In this document: positions 33,413-43,293 of the stretch, in pieces
How the letters are laid out: every line of letters begins with the position of its first letter
Numbering within the stretch: position 1 is the stretch's first letter
NCBI RefSeq assembly: GCF_016894445.1
Contig: NZ_CP056775.1
Span: forward strand, 5,761,001 to 5,825,000
DNA length: 64,000 bases
Direction of reading: 5' to 3'
DNA from: Dyadobacter sandarakinus
GTDB taxonomy: Bacteria; Bacteroidota; Bacteroidia; Cytophagales; Spirosomataceae
The notes under the pieces: generated by a model
The model's database searches: none
What the model saw: the letters and a program-made list of their open reading frames with translations, nothing else
Told to the model about the DNA's origin: nothing
Program-made: the position numbers and the translations under genes

Positions 33413-36400
33413 TTAGAATGTTAGAGATAATGTGCCCCCGAAGTAACGTGCAGGCGGTGTTTGTCCAAGACTGGTAAAACCTACCGCATTGCTGTCTGAA
33501 CCCAGTGCGCTATACTCAGGATCTGTATAAAGGTTTGATTTAGGAGCCCATATAAAGAGGTTTCTTCCCTGAACGCTGATGCTGGCACCTTTGATAAACT
33601 TTGTCTGGTTCAGCAGTCCGGCAGGCAGATCGTAGGCGAGTGAGGCTTCGCGCAATTTCCAGAAGCCCGCAGAGTTCGTGTAGTTTTGACCAATGTTGGT
33701 ATTTCTGGTACCGTCTGTCCAGAAATCGGCACCTCCGCTTCTTACAGCAATGTTGGTATTTTCCACGTACTCACCCTCTGCATTCAGGTAAGAAGAATTT
33801 GGAATTACAAAACGATCCCTGTTGTACCAGCCCGTACGAACACCGGCACCCGAGAAGTCATATCCTCCTGAAACGGAATTGAAGATGTAATGTCCGTTAC
33901 GGTATTCAAACAGCAGGCTCAGTCTCACCTTTTTCAAAGTCACTGTTCCGTTCAAACCCAGAATGTGCGGTGGATTGGTGATGCCCACATCATGGAACGT
34001 ACCATTGGTAGCCGGATAACCTGTTTTTGCATCTACAATAATTCTTCCCTGCGGATCGCGGTTATAATCAGTAACCTGAAGAAGCGGGAAAGGAGAGCCC
34101 ACTTTTGCAATTACTTTGGCGGCCGAGCCGGAAGAACCAACACTCAGCTCATTGGATTGTGCAGACAGGGAAAGCACTTTGTTCTGGTTGTAGGTATAAT
34201 TGGCACCCAGCTGTACCTGCAGTCCATACGCCGTTTTGATCGGAGTAATGTGCAATGTTGCCTCAATCCCTTTGTTTTGCACCTCACCGATGTTTGTTCT
34301 CAAGGAACTGAAACCCGTAGAGCTTGGAATCAAAACTGTAATGGTCTGGTCAATCGTGTTGGTTTTGTAGTAGGTAATACCACCACCAATACTCCACGGA
34401 CGGAATTCAAAATCAATACCGCCTTCGATTCCCTTCGTGATCTCTGGTTTCAGGTTGGCTGATACCAGCGTATTGTCCAGCACAAAACCTGCTCCGCTTG
34501 TGTAAGGGTAACCAAAAGCCTGCGAAAATGTACTGCTGAGTGAGTAAGCACCCAGGTTGCTCAAAGGGATAGGTCCGAAAGCCGCATTGTTGCCCAGGTT
34601 CACTTGTCCCACCTGCGAGTAACCTGCACGCAGTTTCAAGCTTTCCAGGAATGCAGAGTTGGAAAGTGCAGGAATCGCGTCGCTGGCAATAAAAGAAATG
34701 TCTGCGGAAGGATAGAAGAACGAACGGTTTTCTTTCGCAAGGATCGAGCGCCAGTCATTTCTTGCTGTAACGTGCAGATAAAGCAGTTCTTTGAAACCCA
34801 GGCGGGCTTCTCCGTAAACCCCGATCTGCCGGGCTTTGTAGTTGCTTTCATTGGCCTGCGGTGGGTTGAGGCTGTTTCCAATATTGTAAAGCCCGTCAAT
34901 CACAAGACCATTTGCAGTCACCCCGATCGCCTTTGTTGCATTCTCACGAACCGTAGTTCCCAGCGCAACATTCAGGTTGAAGGATGGACTCAGGTTGGTT
35001 TTGAATTCGGCCAGGAAGTCATTCACAAATTGCGTGGTATAACCTGCATAGTCCACGACCAAGCCCGCAATATCCGTCTTGGAGCTACCGGAAATGCTTT
35101 TGGTATAATCTGAATAAACGAATTTGCCTGTATGCACTTTACCCGACAAATTACGTCCGCTCATTCCTACGCGGTAAGTGAATGTCAATGGAGTGATCGG
35201 GTTCCACTTCAATTCCATATTTCCCTGCAGGTAGTCGTTTCGCTGCACCCAGTGGTTATTTGCCAGCGTGAAGTAAGGATTCTGATAGTATTCGTTGAAA
35301 TATCCGTTAGGATTTGCAAACGGATTGTTCTGCCAGTCTTCATATTTCGTCACATCCACCTGGCCGGGCGACATCAGCAGGTTTTCATAAGCATTTGCAG
35401 TCTGGCTGCTCTGGTCGGTGCGGCCTGCGATGAAGTTGGTGTTAAAAGATGCCGTCAGGTTTTTGTAAATGTGACGAACAATGTTGGCACGCACACTGTA
35501 CCTTTTGTACTTGTCGTAAGGAACCGTTGATTTCTGATCAAAATACTGCGCCGACAGGTAGAATGTACCTTTATCATCACCTGATGTCACGCTCAGGTCG
35601 GTTTGGTTGGCTACGCCTGTGTTCCAGAAGTCTTCCCGGAAGTTCTTGGTAGAGTAGGGTACCGACTGGATAGAACCATCCTGAATCGGTTTACCGATAT
35701 TGACGATTGATCCGTCAAATGCCGGGCCATACTGCTGGTTTTCGTAAGGTGTATACGAAGGAACATCATCCGGCGTAGTACCCGATCCGAAACCATTCTG
35801 AAGCTGGGGCAGGAAGCTTACTTTTTCCAAAGTTGTTGTATTGGAAACACGGAACTGGGTTATACCCGACTTTCCTTTTTTAGTAGTGACGATCAATGCG
35901 CCATTGGAAGCATCGGAACCATACAATGCAGCCGCACCGGCACCATTCAGCACCTGGATGTCTTCAATATCTTCCGGGTTCAGGTTACCGAGGATATCAT
36001 TGGTGGATATGATATTGTCAATCACAACCAGCGCCTGGTTGTTACCTGTCAGTGAGCGGTTTCCGCGAAGTACGAGACGGTAATTCGGATTCACCCCGCT
36101 GCTTACACCCATCACGAGCAAACCCGGTACCCGTCCTGCAAGGCTGGCTGCAACGCTGATCGGCTTACCCTGCACAATGTCCTGTGCTTTCACCGTAGTC
36201 GACTGGTTACCGAGCTCACGTCGCTGTGCCGTGAGACCTCCCGCCGTGATCACCACCTCATTCAGCGCAAGTTCATCGAGGGTCATCGCCACTTCCATAG
36301 TGCCCGATTCGGGTACCTTGACCTCCTGTAACAAAAAGCCGACAAATGAGAACACCAGGTTTTGTCCCGTGCGGGCATTGATGCTGAATTCCCCTTTTTC

Positions 36401-36568
36401 GTTCGTGAGCGTTCCGGAGCTGGTACCGGCAACCCTGACCGTCACTCCCGGTAGCATGGAGCCGTCTTCTTTGGATGTAACCTTTCCGGTTACTTCGCGG
36501 CTTTGGGCGCGTACCTGCATGCATAGCAAGAGCAGGCCGCCCAAAAAGGGCAGTAAAATTTTCCTCAT
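33413..36568 (-). CDS. SusC/RagA-family TonB-dependent outer-membrane transporter
   Basis: A 1051-residue SusC. Signal peptide 1-21, a carboxypeptidase-regulatory-like beta domain (about 22-105: VTGKVTSKEDGSMLPGVTV), the TonB plug (about 115-235, with the SusC mark LNGAGAAALYGSDASNGALIVTTKKG), then a 22-strand barrel ending in GGTLSLTF with terminal Phe. It imports a large ligand across the outer membrane using TonB energy. It is the first gene of a three-gene operon (susC-susD-DUF1735). A weak promoter candidate lies at 36606-36635. Confidence 0.96.
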   Translation of the reverse strand: MRKILLPFLGGLLLLCMQVRAQSREVTGKVTSKEDGSMLPGVTVRVAGTSSGTLTNEKGEFSINARTGQNLVFSFVGFLLQEVKVPESGTMEVAMTLDELALNEVVITAGGLTAQRRELGNQSTTVKAQDIVQGKPISVAASLAGRVPGLLVMGVSSGVNPNYRLVLRGNRSLTGNNQALVVIDNIISTNDILGNLNPEDIEDIQVLNGAGAAALYGSDASNGALIVTTKKGKSGITQFRVSNTTTLEKVSFLPQLQNGFGSGTTPDDVPSYTPYENQQYGPAFDGSIVNIGKPIQDGSIQSVPYSTKNFREDFWNTGVANQTDLSVTSGDDKGTFYLSAQYFDQKSTVPYDKYKRYSVRANIVRHIYKNLTASFNTNFIAGRTDQSSQTANAYENLLMSPGQVDVTKYEDWQNNPFANPNGYFNEYYQNPYFTLANNHWVQRNDYLQGNMELKWNPITPLTFTYRVGMSGRNLSGKVHTGKFVYSDYTKSISGSSKTDIAGLVVDYAGYTTQFVNDFLAEFKTNLSPSFNLNVALGTTVRENATKAIGVTANGLVIDGLYNIGNSLNPPQANESNYKARQIGVYGEARLGFKELLYLHVTARNDWRSILAKENRSFFYPSADISFIASDAIPALSNSAFLESLKLRAGYSQVGQVNLGNNAAFGPIPLSNLGAYSLSSTFSQAFGYPYTSGAGFVLDNTLVSANLKPEITKGIEGGIDFEFRPWSIGGGITYYKTNTIDQTITVLIPSSTGFSSLRTNIGEVQNKGIEATLHITPIKTAYGLQVQLGANYTYNQNKVLSLSAQSNELSVGSSGSAAKVIAKVGSPFPLLQVTDYNRDPQGRIIVDAKTGYPATNGTFHDVGITNPPHILGLNGTVTLKKVRLSLLFEYRNGHYIFNSVSGGYDFSGAGVRTGWYNRDRFVIPNSSYLNAEGEYVENTNIAVRSGGADFWTDGTRNTNIGQNYTNSAGFWKLREASLAYDLPAGLLNQTKFIKGASISVQGRNLFIWAPKSNLYTDPEYSALGSDSNAVGFTSLGQTPPARYFGGTLSLTF

Positions 36569-36605
36569 TAAATTGGTTAGGTTTGTTATTGTTACTTACT
36601 TCTTG

Positions 36606-36635
36606 TAAAAATAAATATTGCTTTGACAAATGCAA
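36606..36635 (-). promoter_or_regulatory. Candidate promoter of first susC operon
   Basis: On the minus strand, TTG (36635-36633), 19 nt, TATTTTTA (36613-36606). This matches TAnnTTTG at seven of eight bases and the -33 TTG, 38 bp before the start codon. Confidence 0.35.
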
Positions 36636-36740
36636 GTAAACTTCTGTTAATCTGCCTTCGCATGTTACAAATACTTGGAAGATTACAATATATGCCAGAT
36701 GAAAAAGTGGTGAAAGCGCGAACTGACAAAACATACTGAT

Positions 36741-36785
36741 ATAAAACAAAAGCGGCGGGATATGACCCCGCCGCTTTTGTTTTAT
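36741..36785. terminator. Terminator of the second SusCD operon
   Basis: ATAAAACAAAAGCGGCGGG (36741-36759) and CCCGCCGCTTTTGTTTTAT (36767-36785) are perfect complements over 19 bp with a 7-nt loop, 16 bp after the susD stop. The T-rich flank on the minus strand fits rho-independent termination. Confidence 0.9.
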
Positions 36786-36801
36786 ATTGAAATGGTTCAG
36801 A

Positions 36802-38238
36802 TCAGAACTTGTCCCACCATAGCTTGGTAGTAGCAAGGTCTCCACCAATGGCCGTTGCAGCTGCTGCACGGTTTGCGCCGTTCAGGGTTTGCTCAATGAT
36901 CGGGTAAATCATACGTACGGGGATCACCAGACCAGGCTGAACGTTTCCGCCCGAAGGTGGCGACAGTTTCGGATAATCAAGTCTTCTCCATTCCACCCAT
37001 GACTCCCAGCCTCTGTTGTAAAGTGCGAGCCACTTCTGAAAACCGATTTTTTCTTTCCAGTTGGCCGATGCGGTTGCATAAGCCACTTTAGGTTGCGCCA
37101 GGTAAACCGCAGCTTCCTCAGGTTTTCCACCCCAGTAAGTAATGGAAGCTGTCACCGCTTTGTTGTAGTGTTCCGCTGCCGATCCGGTGATAAAACCTCT
37201 TTCCACAGCTTCGGCAAGCAGGAATTCCACTTCGGAATAATCCAAAAGCAATCCTTCGAAAGCAGGGTCAATGATTTTCTCACTGATGTGCGAGAAGCTC
37301 GAATATGTGTTCAGGAACCCGTACTGTCCGCCTACGTAAACGCTGTCTTTTTTTGTGAAGTAGAAAGGTCTTCTCGGATCTTTCAGATCGTTCATCGGGT
37401 TCACGATCGTTGCAGATGGTACAAAGTCCTGACGGCTGGTATACAACGAGTTCAGGTTTTGCGCGATCGGGTTGTAGTTTGGCGGCGTCGAAATGTAGGG
37501 GAAGGCTGCTTTGTCTGCGTTGCTGGTGAATACTTTCGGAGCTGCTTCTGCCACCATCGTTTTTGCTTTTGCAGGATCGCTGTCGGCAATGATCATCGCC
37601 AGTTTCAGCTTCAGCGAGTTACCGAATTTTTTCCATTCCGCGATATTTCCTTTGTAAAGCAGGTCACCGCCTTCAAATGGAGTTCCATTGGCCTCAAGCT
37701 TTGGAAGCGCAGCATCCAGGCGGGCAAGGATCGCATCATATACCGTTTTTGCATCATCATACTTAGGCAACGGGTTTTCCGGATTCATGGATTCTGAATA
37801 AGGAATATCACCGAAAGTATTGACCAATGCAGCCCACGTCATCACCTCCACGATCTCAATCTGTGCAAGCTGCACATCCTTGGTACCCTGGCCAAGGAAA
37901 GCGTCTTCATTGATGAGTCTTCTTGCCTCATTCAAATCAGAAATTACGCCTTTATACAATCCGCGCCAGAATGATTCCGGGATAATACGGGCAGTTACGT
38001 TGTAGCGTGGCTCATCCAGATAAGTGGTGGTAGTCCACTGCTGGGTGTAGAGCCTGTAGTTGTTTACATTGACGTTCGGAGTCGTAAGCGTATCCGCCAG
38101 ACCTTTCAATGCATTGGAGAACAAAGTCACGGGTGGAACCTTCGACGGGCGCTTGGTATCCACATTGTAATCTTCAAGGCTGTCGACACAGGCCGTCAGC
38201 AACAGGAAGGGAAGAAAGAGAATGATTAATTTTTTCAT
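36802..38238 (-). CDS. SusD/RagB-family outer-membrane lipoprotein
   Basis: A 478-residue lipoprotein (MKKLIILFLPFLLLTAC, Cys17) starting VDSLEDYNVDTKRPSKVPP. Helical SusD core features are visible (VMTWAALVNTFGDIPYSESM, LLAEAVERGF, and WVEWRRLDYPKL near the end). It is the lid partner of the SusC at 38244-41537, 5 bp downstream of it. It shares the FGD-PY-E motif with the susD at 31828 but is clearly a separate paralogue. Ligand not predictable. Confidence 0.93.
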   Translation of the reverse strand: MKKLIILFLPFLLLTACVDSLEDYNVDTKRPSKVPPVTLFSNALKGLADTLTTPNVNVNNYRLYTQQWTTTTYLDEPRYNVTARIIPESFWRGLYKGVISDLNEARRLINEDAFLGQGTKDVQLAQIEIVEVMTWAALVNTFGDIPYSESMNPENPLPKYDDAKTVYDAILARLDAALPKLEANGTPFEGGDLLYKGNIAEWKKFGNSLKLKLAMIIADSDPAKAKTMVAEAAPKVFTSNADKAAFPYISTPPNYNPIAQNLNSLYTSRQDFVPSATIVNPMNDLKDPRRPFYFTKKDSVYVGGQYGFLNTYSSFSHISEKIIDPAFEGLLLDYSEVEFLLAEAVERGFITGSAAEHYNKAVTASITYWGGKPEEAAVYLAQPKVAYATASANWKEKIGFQKWLALYNRGWESWVEWRRLDYPKLSPPSGGNVQPGLVIPVRMIYPIIEQTLNGANRAAAATAIGGDLATTKLWWDKF

Positions 38239-38243
38239 ATTGC

Positions 38244-41200
38244 TTAGAAACGGAATTTAACATTAAAACCATAGTTTCTCACAGCCGGGTAAGCACCGCT
38301 TTGGTATCCGCCCGCACCATTCAGCAAACCTGAACCCAGACCTTCTTCAGGATCCTGAAATTCCATGTTTTTGTGAATGATCCAAAGGTTACGACCAATT
38401 GCTGAAATGTCGATCTCTTTGAATGCGCGCAGTTTGCTTACAATGGCACGTGGAAGTGCAAAGGTCAGCGCAACTTCTCTCAATTTGATGTAGCTGGCAT
38501 CGTAGATGTACATCGCTCTTGGCGGGTTGCCAGGGTATCCGTAGGCAGTAGCACCATTACCGTCTACGTTCGCAGCACGAATCGTATTCGGAGTTCCGTC
38601 AGCTTGTACACCCGGGAACAGCACACCGCCCTGGTTTGGAGCATCACCGATTTTCTTGCCGTCTTTGTCGTACAAGTAAACCGGGTTTCTCTTAGGATTG
38701 CCAAGTTCGTTGAGGCCTGCAGTGATCGGATAAAGACCTGTTCCTTCTCCATACCACTGGTCAAGTGACCATACATTACCGCCGTGACGTATATCAAGCA
38801 GGAAGCTCAATGACAATGTTTTGTATTTGAACGAGTTCGAAAGACCCGCGATCCAATCAGGGTTCGGGTTACCGATAATTTCCGACGAGCTTGCTGTAGC
38901 GGCATACAAACCGTTAGATCTTACCACTTTCTGACCTGTTCCTTCATGATACACGAAGTTTGTTCCGCGGATAATACCGAAAGGCTGTCCTTTGGCTGCG
39001 TTAGTGGAAACACCACCCTGAAGACTGGCAATCGTAACGTTTGTCACCTCCTGATCCCCTGAGCCGTACAGGCTGATCACCTTGTTACGGTTTCTTGAGA
39101 AGTTTACGTTCACCGTCCATGAGAAGTCCTGCACTCTGATCGGCGTCACATACGCGGAGATTTCAATACCCTTGTTCTGTACTTCACCCGAGTTTACATA
39201 ACGGAAGGCGTAACCAGTTGCTGCGGTAATGGATACCGGAAGGATCTGATCAAGTGTAGAAGAACGGTAGTAAGTGAAGTTCAAACCTACGCGGTCATTC
39301 AGGAATGCACTTTCAAGACCGAATTCGTAGTTCTTCGTTCTTTCAGGTCTCAGGTCAGGGTTGTTCTTTGTGTTTCTCAGTGTAAAATAAGGGATGCTGC
39401 CAAGTCCGGTTGGTTTGTCATACACGTCAATGGTACTGCCCCAGGGTGCATCATTACCAACTTCTGCGTAGTTGGCGCTCAGCTTGGCCATGGTAAGCCA
39501 GCGCTGGCTCTTCATGGCTTCCAGGTTTGAAAGGTTGAAGTTCGCACCGATCGCAGGATAGAAATAAGTGTTGTTACCCTTGCTGAGCGTAGTCGATTTA
39601 TCCTGACGCGCGGTCAGGTCAAGGTTTACGAGGTCTTTATAACCAAATGACGCCTGAGCGTAAAGACCGTCCACACCGATTCTTCTGTAAGTTTCAGTGG
39701 GAGATTCGATCGGGTTGGCCGAGTTGGTCAGTGAATACAGACCTGGTACTACCATACCACCATTGGTTTGCGCGCGGATCGAGGTTTCTTTCGAGCGGCG
39801 CATGCTTCCACCTGCCAAACCTGAGAAGTTGATGTCTTTGGTAATCGCTTTGCGGAAATTGAAGATTACGTCCAGGTTGGTTTCATTGAAACCTCTGTTG
39901 TAACGCTTGTATTCAGCCGGATCTGCGCTGCCGAAAGCAATGCGCTCTTCCTGCATATCCTGCGTGCCGTTATAGGCAAACCGGGTAGTAAGGTCAACCC
40001 ATGGTGCGATTTTGTAAACTGCCGCAGCATAGCCGAAGAAGTTGTCGCGGGTGTCGTTAGAGTAGTTTTCGTAACGCGAGAAATACGGGTTTTCTGAGTA
40101 AATCGGTCCGTTTTGATCAAATGGAGCCGTAGGATCTCCCCAGTTCCAGGTAACATTCTGGCGGTTTCTGAAATAAGCATCTTTTTGTTCAAGGATATCC
40201 ACGTTAGTCTGGAACCACTGTCTGAACTGCTGGTTCGGGTTTTTACCGTCATAACCTGTTCCGTAGCGGCCAAGTCCTTTTACCTGTGAATAGTTCGCAT
40301 TGGCAGACACGGTCAATTTCTTGGTCAGGTCGAAAGACGCTGAGAAGTTGAACAGGTTTTTACCGAGCTTGGAGTTTGGCAAAACACCTTTTTCATCATT
40401 ACGGGTATAACCGATCTTGAATGTCGTGTTTTCACCACCGCCCAGGATGCTTACGCTCTGGTTGGAAGTGACAGCCGTTTCAAAGAATGCGTTCGGGCCG
40501 TTCTTAGCAGCAACCCATGGGGTCATTTTACCGAAAGTAGGAGACGTAGGGTCCAGTGAATTCCATTGGTACACCATTCTGGACGGATCGAATTTCGCAC
40601 CGAAAGAAGCATCCGCATCGAATACGGCGATATCACCTTCGCCTGAGCCAAGGTTACCCTTGTAGAACTGATCTTTCGCGCCGTCGCCGCCGTAACCTGC
40701 ACCATATTCATTCTGGTATTTCACGTAAGTGCTCTTGTCAATTTTACCCCACGTAACACCGCTGTTCACAGTTACGTCGAAGCTGTTTTTACGGCCTTGT
40801 TTGGTAGTTACCAGAATAACACCGTTTGAAGCGCGTGAACCGTAAAGCGCAGTTGCAGCAGCACCTTTCAATACGTTGATGGAAGCAATGTTGTCCGGGT
40901 TGATATCCGAAGCAGCATTACCATAATCCGTTCCGGCGCGGCCTGTCTGTTGATCGGAAGAGTTGGTGTTGGCATTGGTAACAGGTACACCGTCAATTAC
41001 CCACAAAGCCTGGTTGTTACCGGTAATGGATTTATAACCACGGATGATCGCGCTGGTCGATCCACCCATGTTGTTGTTTGTTTTAATGTCCAAACCGGCA
41101 ATTTTACCTGCCAGGGCGTTCATTACGTTCGGGTTACGAGCCTGTGTGATCTGCTCGGCATTCACCTGTTGGGCAGCGTAAACGAGCTCATTCCTTTTTC

Positions 41201-41537
41201 TTTCCTGACCCAAGGCAGTAACAACGACTTCCTGCAGCTGGCTTACATCATTTTTGAGCACGATATCAATGCTGGTCTGGCTGCCAACTGTGGCTTCGCT
41301 TGTCTGAAAACCGATGAAGCTGTAAACCAGTGTAGCTCCTGTCTCAGCGGGTATCGAATATTCACCCTGTGCATTGGTGGTAGTACCGCGAGTAGTACCT
41401 TTTAAAGAAATGTTCACACCCGGCAGAGTGGAACCGTCTTCCGCAGTGACCTTGCCCGTCACCGTGCGATTCTGAGCATACAACTGTGCGCTTAACAGCA
41501 CCATGCAACTCAGTAAGAATGATAGAGTCTTCCTCAT
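38244..41537 (-). CDS. SusC/RagA-family TonB-dependent outer-membrane transporter
   Basis: A 1097-residue SusC. Signal peptide 1-21 (LLSAQLYAQ), carboxypeptidase-regulatory-like domain (VTGKVTAEDGSTLPGVNI), TonB plug with LKGAAATALYGSRASNGVILVTTKQG at about 225, then barrel ending GFNVKFRF. It forms a two-gene operon with the susD at 36802. A good promoter match lies 45 bp upstream. The adjacent divergent M20 amidohydrolase might process an imported amide or peptide; this is position-based inference. Confidence 0.96.
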   Translation of the reverse strand: MRKTLSFLLSCMVLLSAQLYAQNRTVTGKVTAEDGSTLPGVNISLKGTTRGTTTNAQGEYSIPAETGATLVYSFIGFQTSEATVGSQTSIDIVLKNDVSQLQEVVVTALGQERKRNELVYAAQQVNAEQITQARNPNVMNALAGKIAGLDIKTNNNMGGSTSAIIRGYKSITGNNQALWVIDGVPVTNANTNSSDQQTGRAGTDYGNAASDINPDNIASINVLKGAAATALYGSRASNGVILVTTKQGRKNSFDVTVNSGVTWGKIDKSTYVKYQNEYGAGYGGDGAKDQFYKGNLGSGEGDIAVFDADASFGAKFDPSRMVYQWNSLDPTSPTFGKMTPWVAAKNGPNAFFETAVTSNQSVSILGGGENTTFKIGYTRNDEKGVLPNSKLGKNLFNFSASFDLTKKLTVSANANYSQVKGLGRYGTGYDGKNPNQQFRQWFQTNVDILEQKDAYFRNRQNVTWNWGDPTAPFDQNGPIYSENPYFSRYENYSNDTRDNFFGYAAAVYKIAPWVDLTTRFAYNGTQDMQEERIAFGSADPAEYKRYNRGFNETNLDVIFNFRKAITKDINFSGLAGGSMRRSKETSIRAQTNGGMVVPGLYSLTNSANPIESPTETYRRIGVDGLYAQASFGYKDLVNLDLTARQDKSTTLSKGNNTYFYPAIGANFNLSNLEAMKSQRWLTMAKLSANYAEVGNDAPWGSTIDVYDKPTGLGSIPYFTLRNTKNNPDLRPERTKNYEFGLESAFLNDRVGLNFTYYRSSTLDQILPVSITAATGYAFRYVNSGEVQNKGIEISAYVTPIRVQDFSWTVNVNFSRNRNKVISLYGSGDQEVTNVTIASLQGGVSTNAAKGQPFGIIRGTNFVYHEGTGQKVVRSNGLYAATASSSEIIGNPNPDWIAGLSNSFKYKTLSLSFLLDIRHGGNVWSLDQWYGEGTGLYPITAGLNELGNPKRNPVYLYDKDGKKIGDAPNQGGVLFPGVQADGTPNTIRAANVDGNGATAYGYPGNPPRAMYIYDASYIKLREVALTFALPRAIVSKLRAFKEIDISAIGRNLWIIHKNMEFQDPEEGLGSGLLNGAGGYQSGAYPAVRNYGFNVKFRF

Positions 41538-41981
41538 GCTTGATTAAAAGAGTTAGTTATCGTTATGTTAGCATAATGTTGCAAAATTAATTATTAGTTC
41601 AACCATTACAACCCGTGATTGCAAAATTTCAAAATTTCGTTTGGTCAAGTAGCTCTTTTCAACAAATTATATACTAGATGGGGTAGGTTTTTTGATAATT
41701 TTTCAATTTGAGGGATTTGTTAAAAGATCCGGGCTTGTTACGTGAATGTTAAGGATTGCTGCTCTTTATTGGCTTTTTTGTATCATTACAACCTAGTCCT
41801 TTGCACTTTGGCAATTATTAAGCGGTTTGAACGCAAGTCTTATACGTTGGCATAATTAAGATTGGTTCTAAATTGATTTGCCTGAGTCAATGCGGCTGTG
41901 AGTACTGCTCCGGCACAATGCACTGATTAAATGTTCTTAGTACTATTTTAAGATTTTGTATTTTATAAACGTTTGTAAAAC
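41538..41981. other. 444-bp AT-rich divergent intergenic region
   Basis: This stretch lies between the divergent susC (minus) and M20 (plus) genes. Apart from the susC promoter I see no gene, tRNA or long repeat. A clear plus-strand promoter for the M20 gene was not found; AACGTTTG near 41969 misses the TA of the -7 motif. Confidence 0.6.
41582..41611 (-). promoter_or_regulatory. Promoter of second susC operon
   Basis: Minus-strand TTG (41611-41609), a 19-nt spacer and TAATTTTG (41589-41582) fully match the Bacteroidota -33/-7 consensus. The start would be near 41575, about 38 nt before the susC ATG. A small dyad TTATG-TTAG-CATAA (41563-41576) overlaps the predicted start site. Confidence 0.6.
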
Positions 41982-43289
41982 ATGTATAAAACACTGCTCT
42001 CAACCATGCTTGTCATGGCGTCTTCGGCCTCATTTGCACAGGGCAGCCTTACCGCTGCCATCGACCAGCGTGCGGCGGCACTGGATGGGAAAGTTGTAAC
42101 ATGGCGACGCGATTTTCATCAGAATCCGGAGCTGGGTAACCGGGAATTCAAAACTGCCGAGAAAGTGGCAGCCCATTTGAAAAAGTTGGGCATTGAGGTA
42201 CAATCCGGCGTAGCCAAGACGGGCGTAGTCGGTCTGCTGAAAGGAGGCAAGCCCGGGCCGGTTGTTGCATTAAGGGCTGATATGGACGCCCTGCCTGTGA
42301 CTGAGCGCGGCGACCTGCCTTTTAAATCTGCCGCAACCGCATCGTACAACGGGCAGCAGACAGGGGTGATGCATGCATGCGGACACGACACGCACATTGC
42401 AATCCTGATGGGCGTGGCAGAAGTACTTTCCGGAATGAAGGCCGATTTGCGGGGTACGGTAAAGTTTATTTTCCAGCCGGCGGAGGAAGGTGCGCCGCAG
42501 GGAGAGGAAGGCGGGGCCAAGCTGATGGTAAAGGAAGGTGTACTCGAAAACCCGGTGGTGGAAGCAGTATTTGGCTTACACATTGACTCCCAGATAGAAG
42601 TAGGAAAAATTGCATACCGCCCCGGCGCTACGATGGCCGCCGTAGACTTTTACAGCATTGACGTACTCGGCAAGCAAACGCACGGTGCATATCCCTGGTC
42701 CGGCATTGACCCGGTAGTGACCTCTGCACAGATCGTGACAGGCCTGCAAACCATTGTAAGCCGCAACCTCAACCTGACCAAAGCTCCTGCCGTAGTTACC
42801 GTAGGCGCTATTCATGGCGGCATCCGGGAAAACATCATCCCCGAGTCGGTCAGGATGATCGGTACGATCCGCACCTTTGATGAAGAGATGCACACATTTG
42901 TACATCAGCGTGTCAATGAGATTGCAACAAACATTGCGGAAAGTGCAGGTGCCAGGGCCACGGTGAAGATTGATGTACTTTACCCGGTTACCTATAATAA
43001 TGAAGCATTGACGGAAAAAATGATTGGTACCTTACAGAATGTAGCCGGCAAAGACAATGTACAGCTCATTCCTGCGAAAACAGGAGCAGAGGATTTTTCC
43101 TATTACCAGCAGAAAGTACCGGGCTTTTTCTTTTTCCTGGGTGGAATGCCGAAGGGGAAAAAAGTATCGGAAGCCGCACCGCATCACACCCCCGACTTTT
43201 ATGTGGATGAAGGCAGCCTGGTGCTCGGTATTCGCTCGCTCAGCAGGCTGGCTGTTGATTATCTTGAGAAAAACCAGGGTAAAAAGTGA
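41982..43289 (+). CDS. Secreted M20-family amidohydrolase (aminoacylase-like)
   Basis: A 435-residue protein with a signal peptide (residues 1-19, cut after SFAQ). It is an M20D metallo-amidohydrolase. RRDFHQNPELGNREF, RADMDALPV and HACGHDTH (131-138) hold metal ligands, FQPAEEG carries the catalytic Glu, and GAEDFSYYQQKVPGFFFFLG is the late metal-binding segment. Such enzymes cleave N-acyl amino acids, hippurate or IAA-amino-acid conjugates. The periplasmic location and the divergent SusCD pair suggest nutrient breakdown, but the substrate is not known. Its stop lies 4 bp from the stop of the convergent SDR gene. Confidence 0.9.
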   Translation: MYKTLLSTMLVMASSASFAQGSLTAAIDQRAAALDGKVVTWRRDFHQNPELGNREFKTAEKVAAHLKKLGIEVQSGVAKTGVVGLLKGGKPGPVVALRADMDALPVTERGDLPFKSAATASYNGQQTGVMHACGHDTHIAILMGVAEVLSGMKADLRGTVKFIFQPAEEGAPQGEEGGAKLMVKEGVLENPVVEAVFGLHIDSQIEVGKIAYRPGATMAAVDFYSIDVLGKQTHGAYPWSGIDPVVTSAQIVTGLQTIVSRNLNLTKAPAVVTVGAIHGGIRENIIPESVRMIGTIRTFDEEMHTFVHQRVNEIATNIAESAGARATVKIDVLYPVTYNNEALTEKMIGTLQNVAGKDNVQLIPAKTGAEDFSYYQQKVPGFFFFLGGMPKGKKVSEAAPHHTPDFYVDEGSLVLGIRSLSRLAVDYLEKNQGKK

Positions 43290-43293
43290 GGGT

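Noticed and set aside
41746..41796. Short hydrophobic 16-codon frame (MLRIAALYWLF...) in the 444-bp gap
   Set aside because: Too short to separate from chance, and no promoter or partner.
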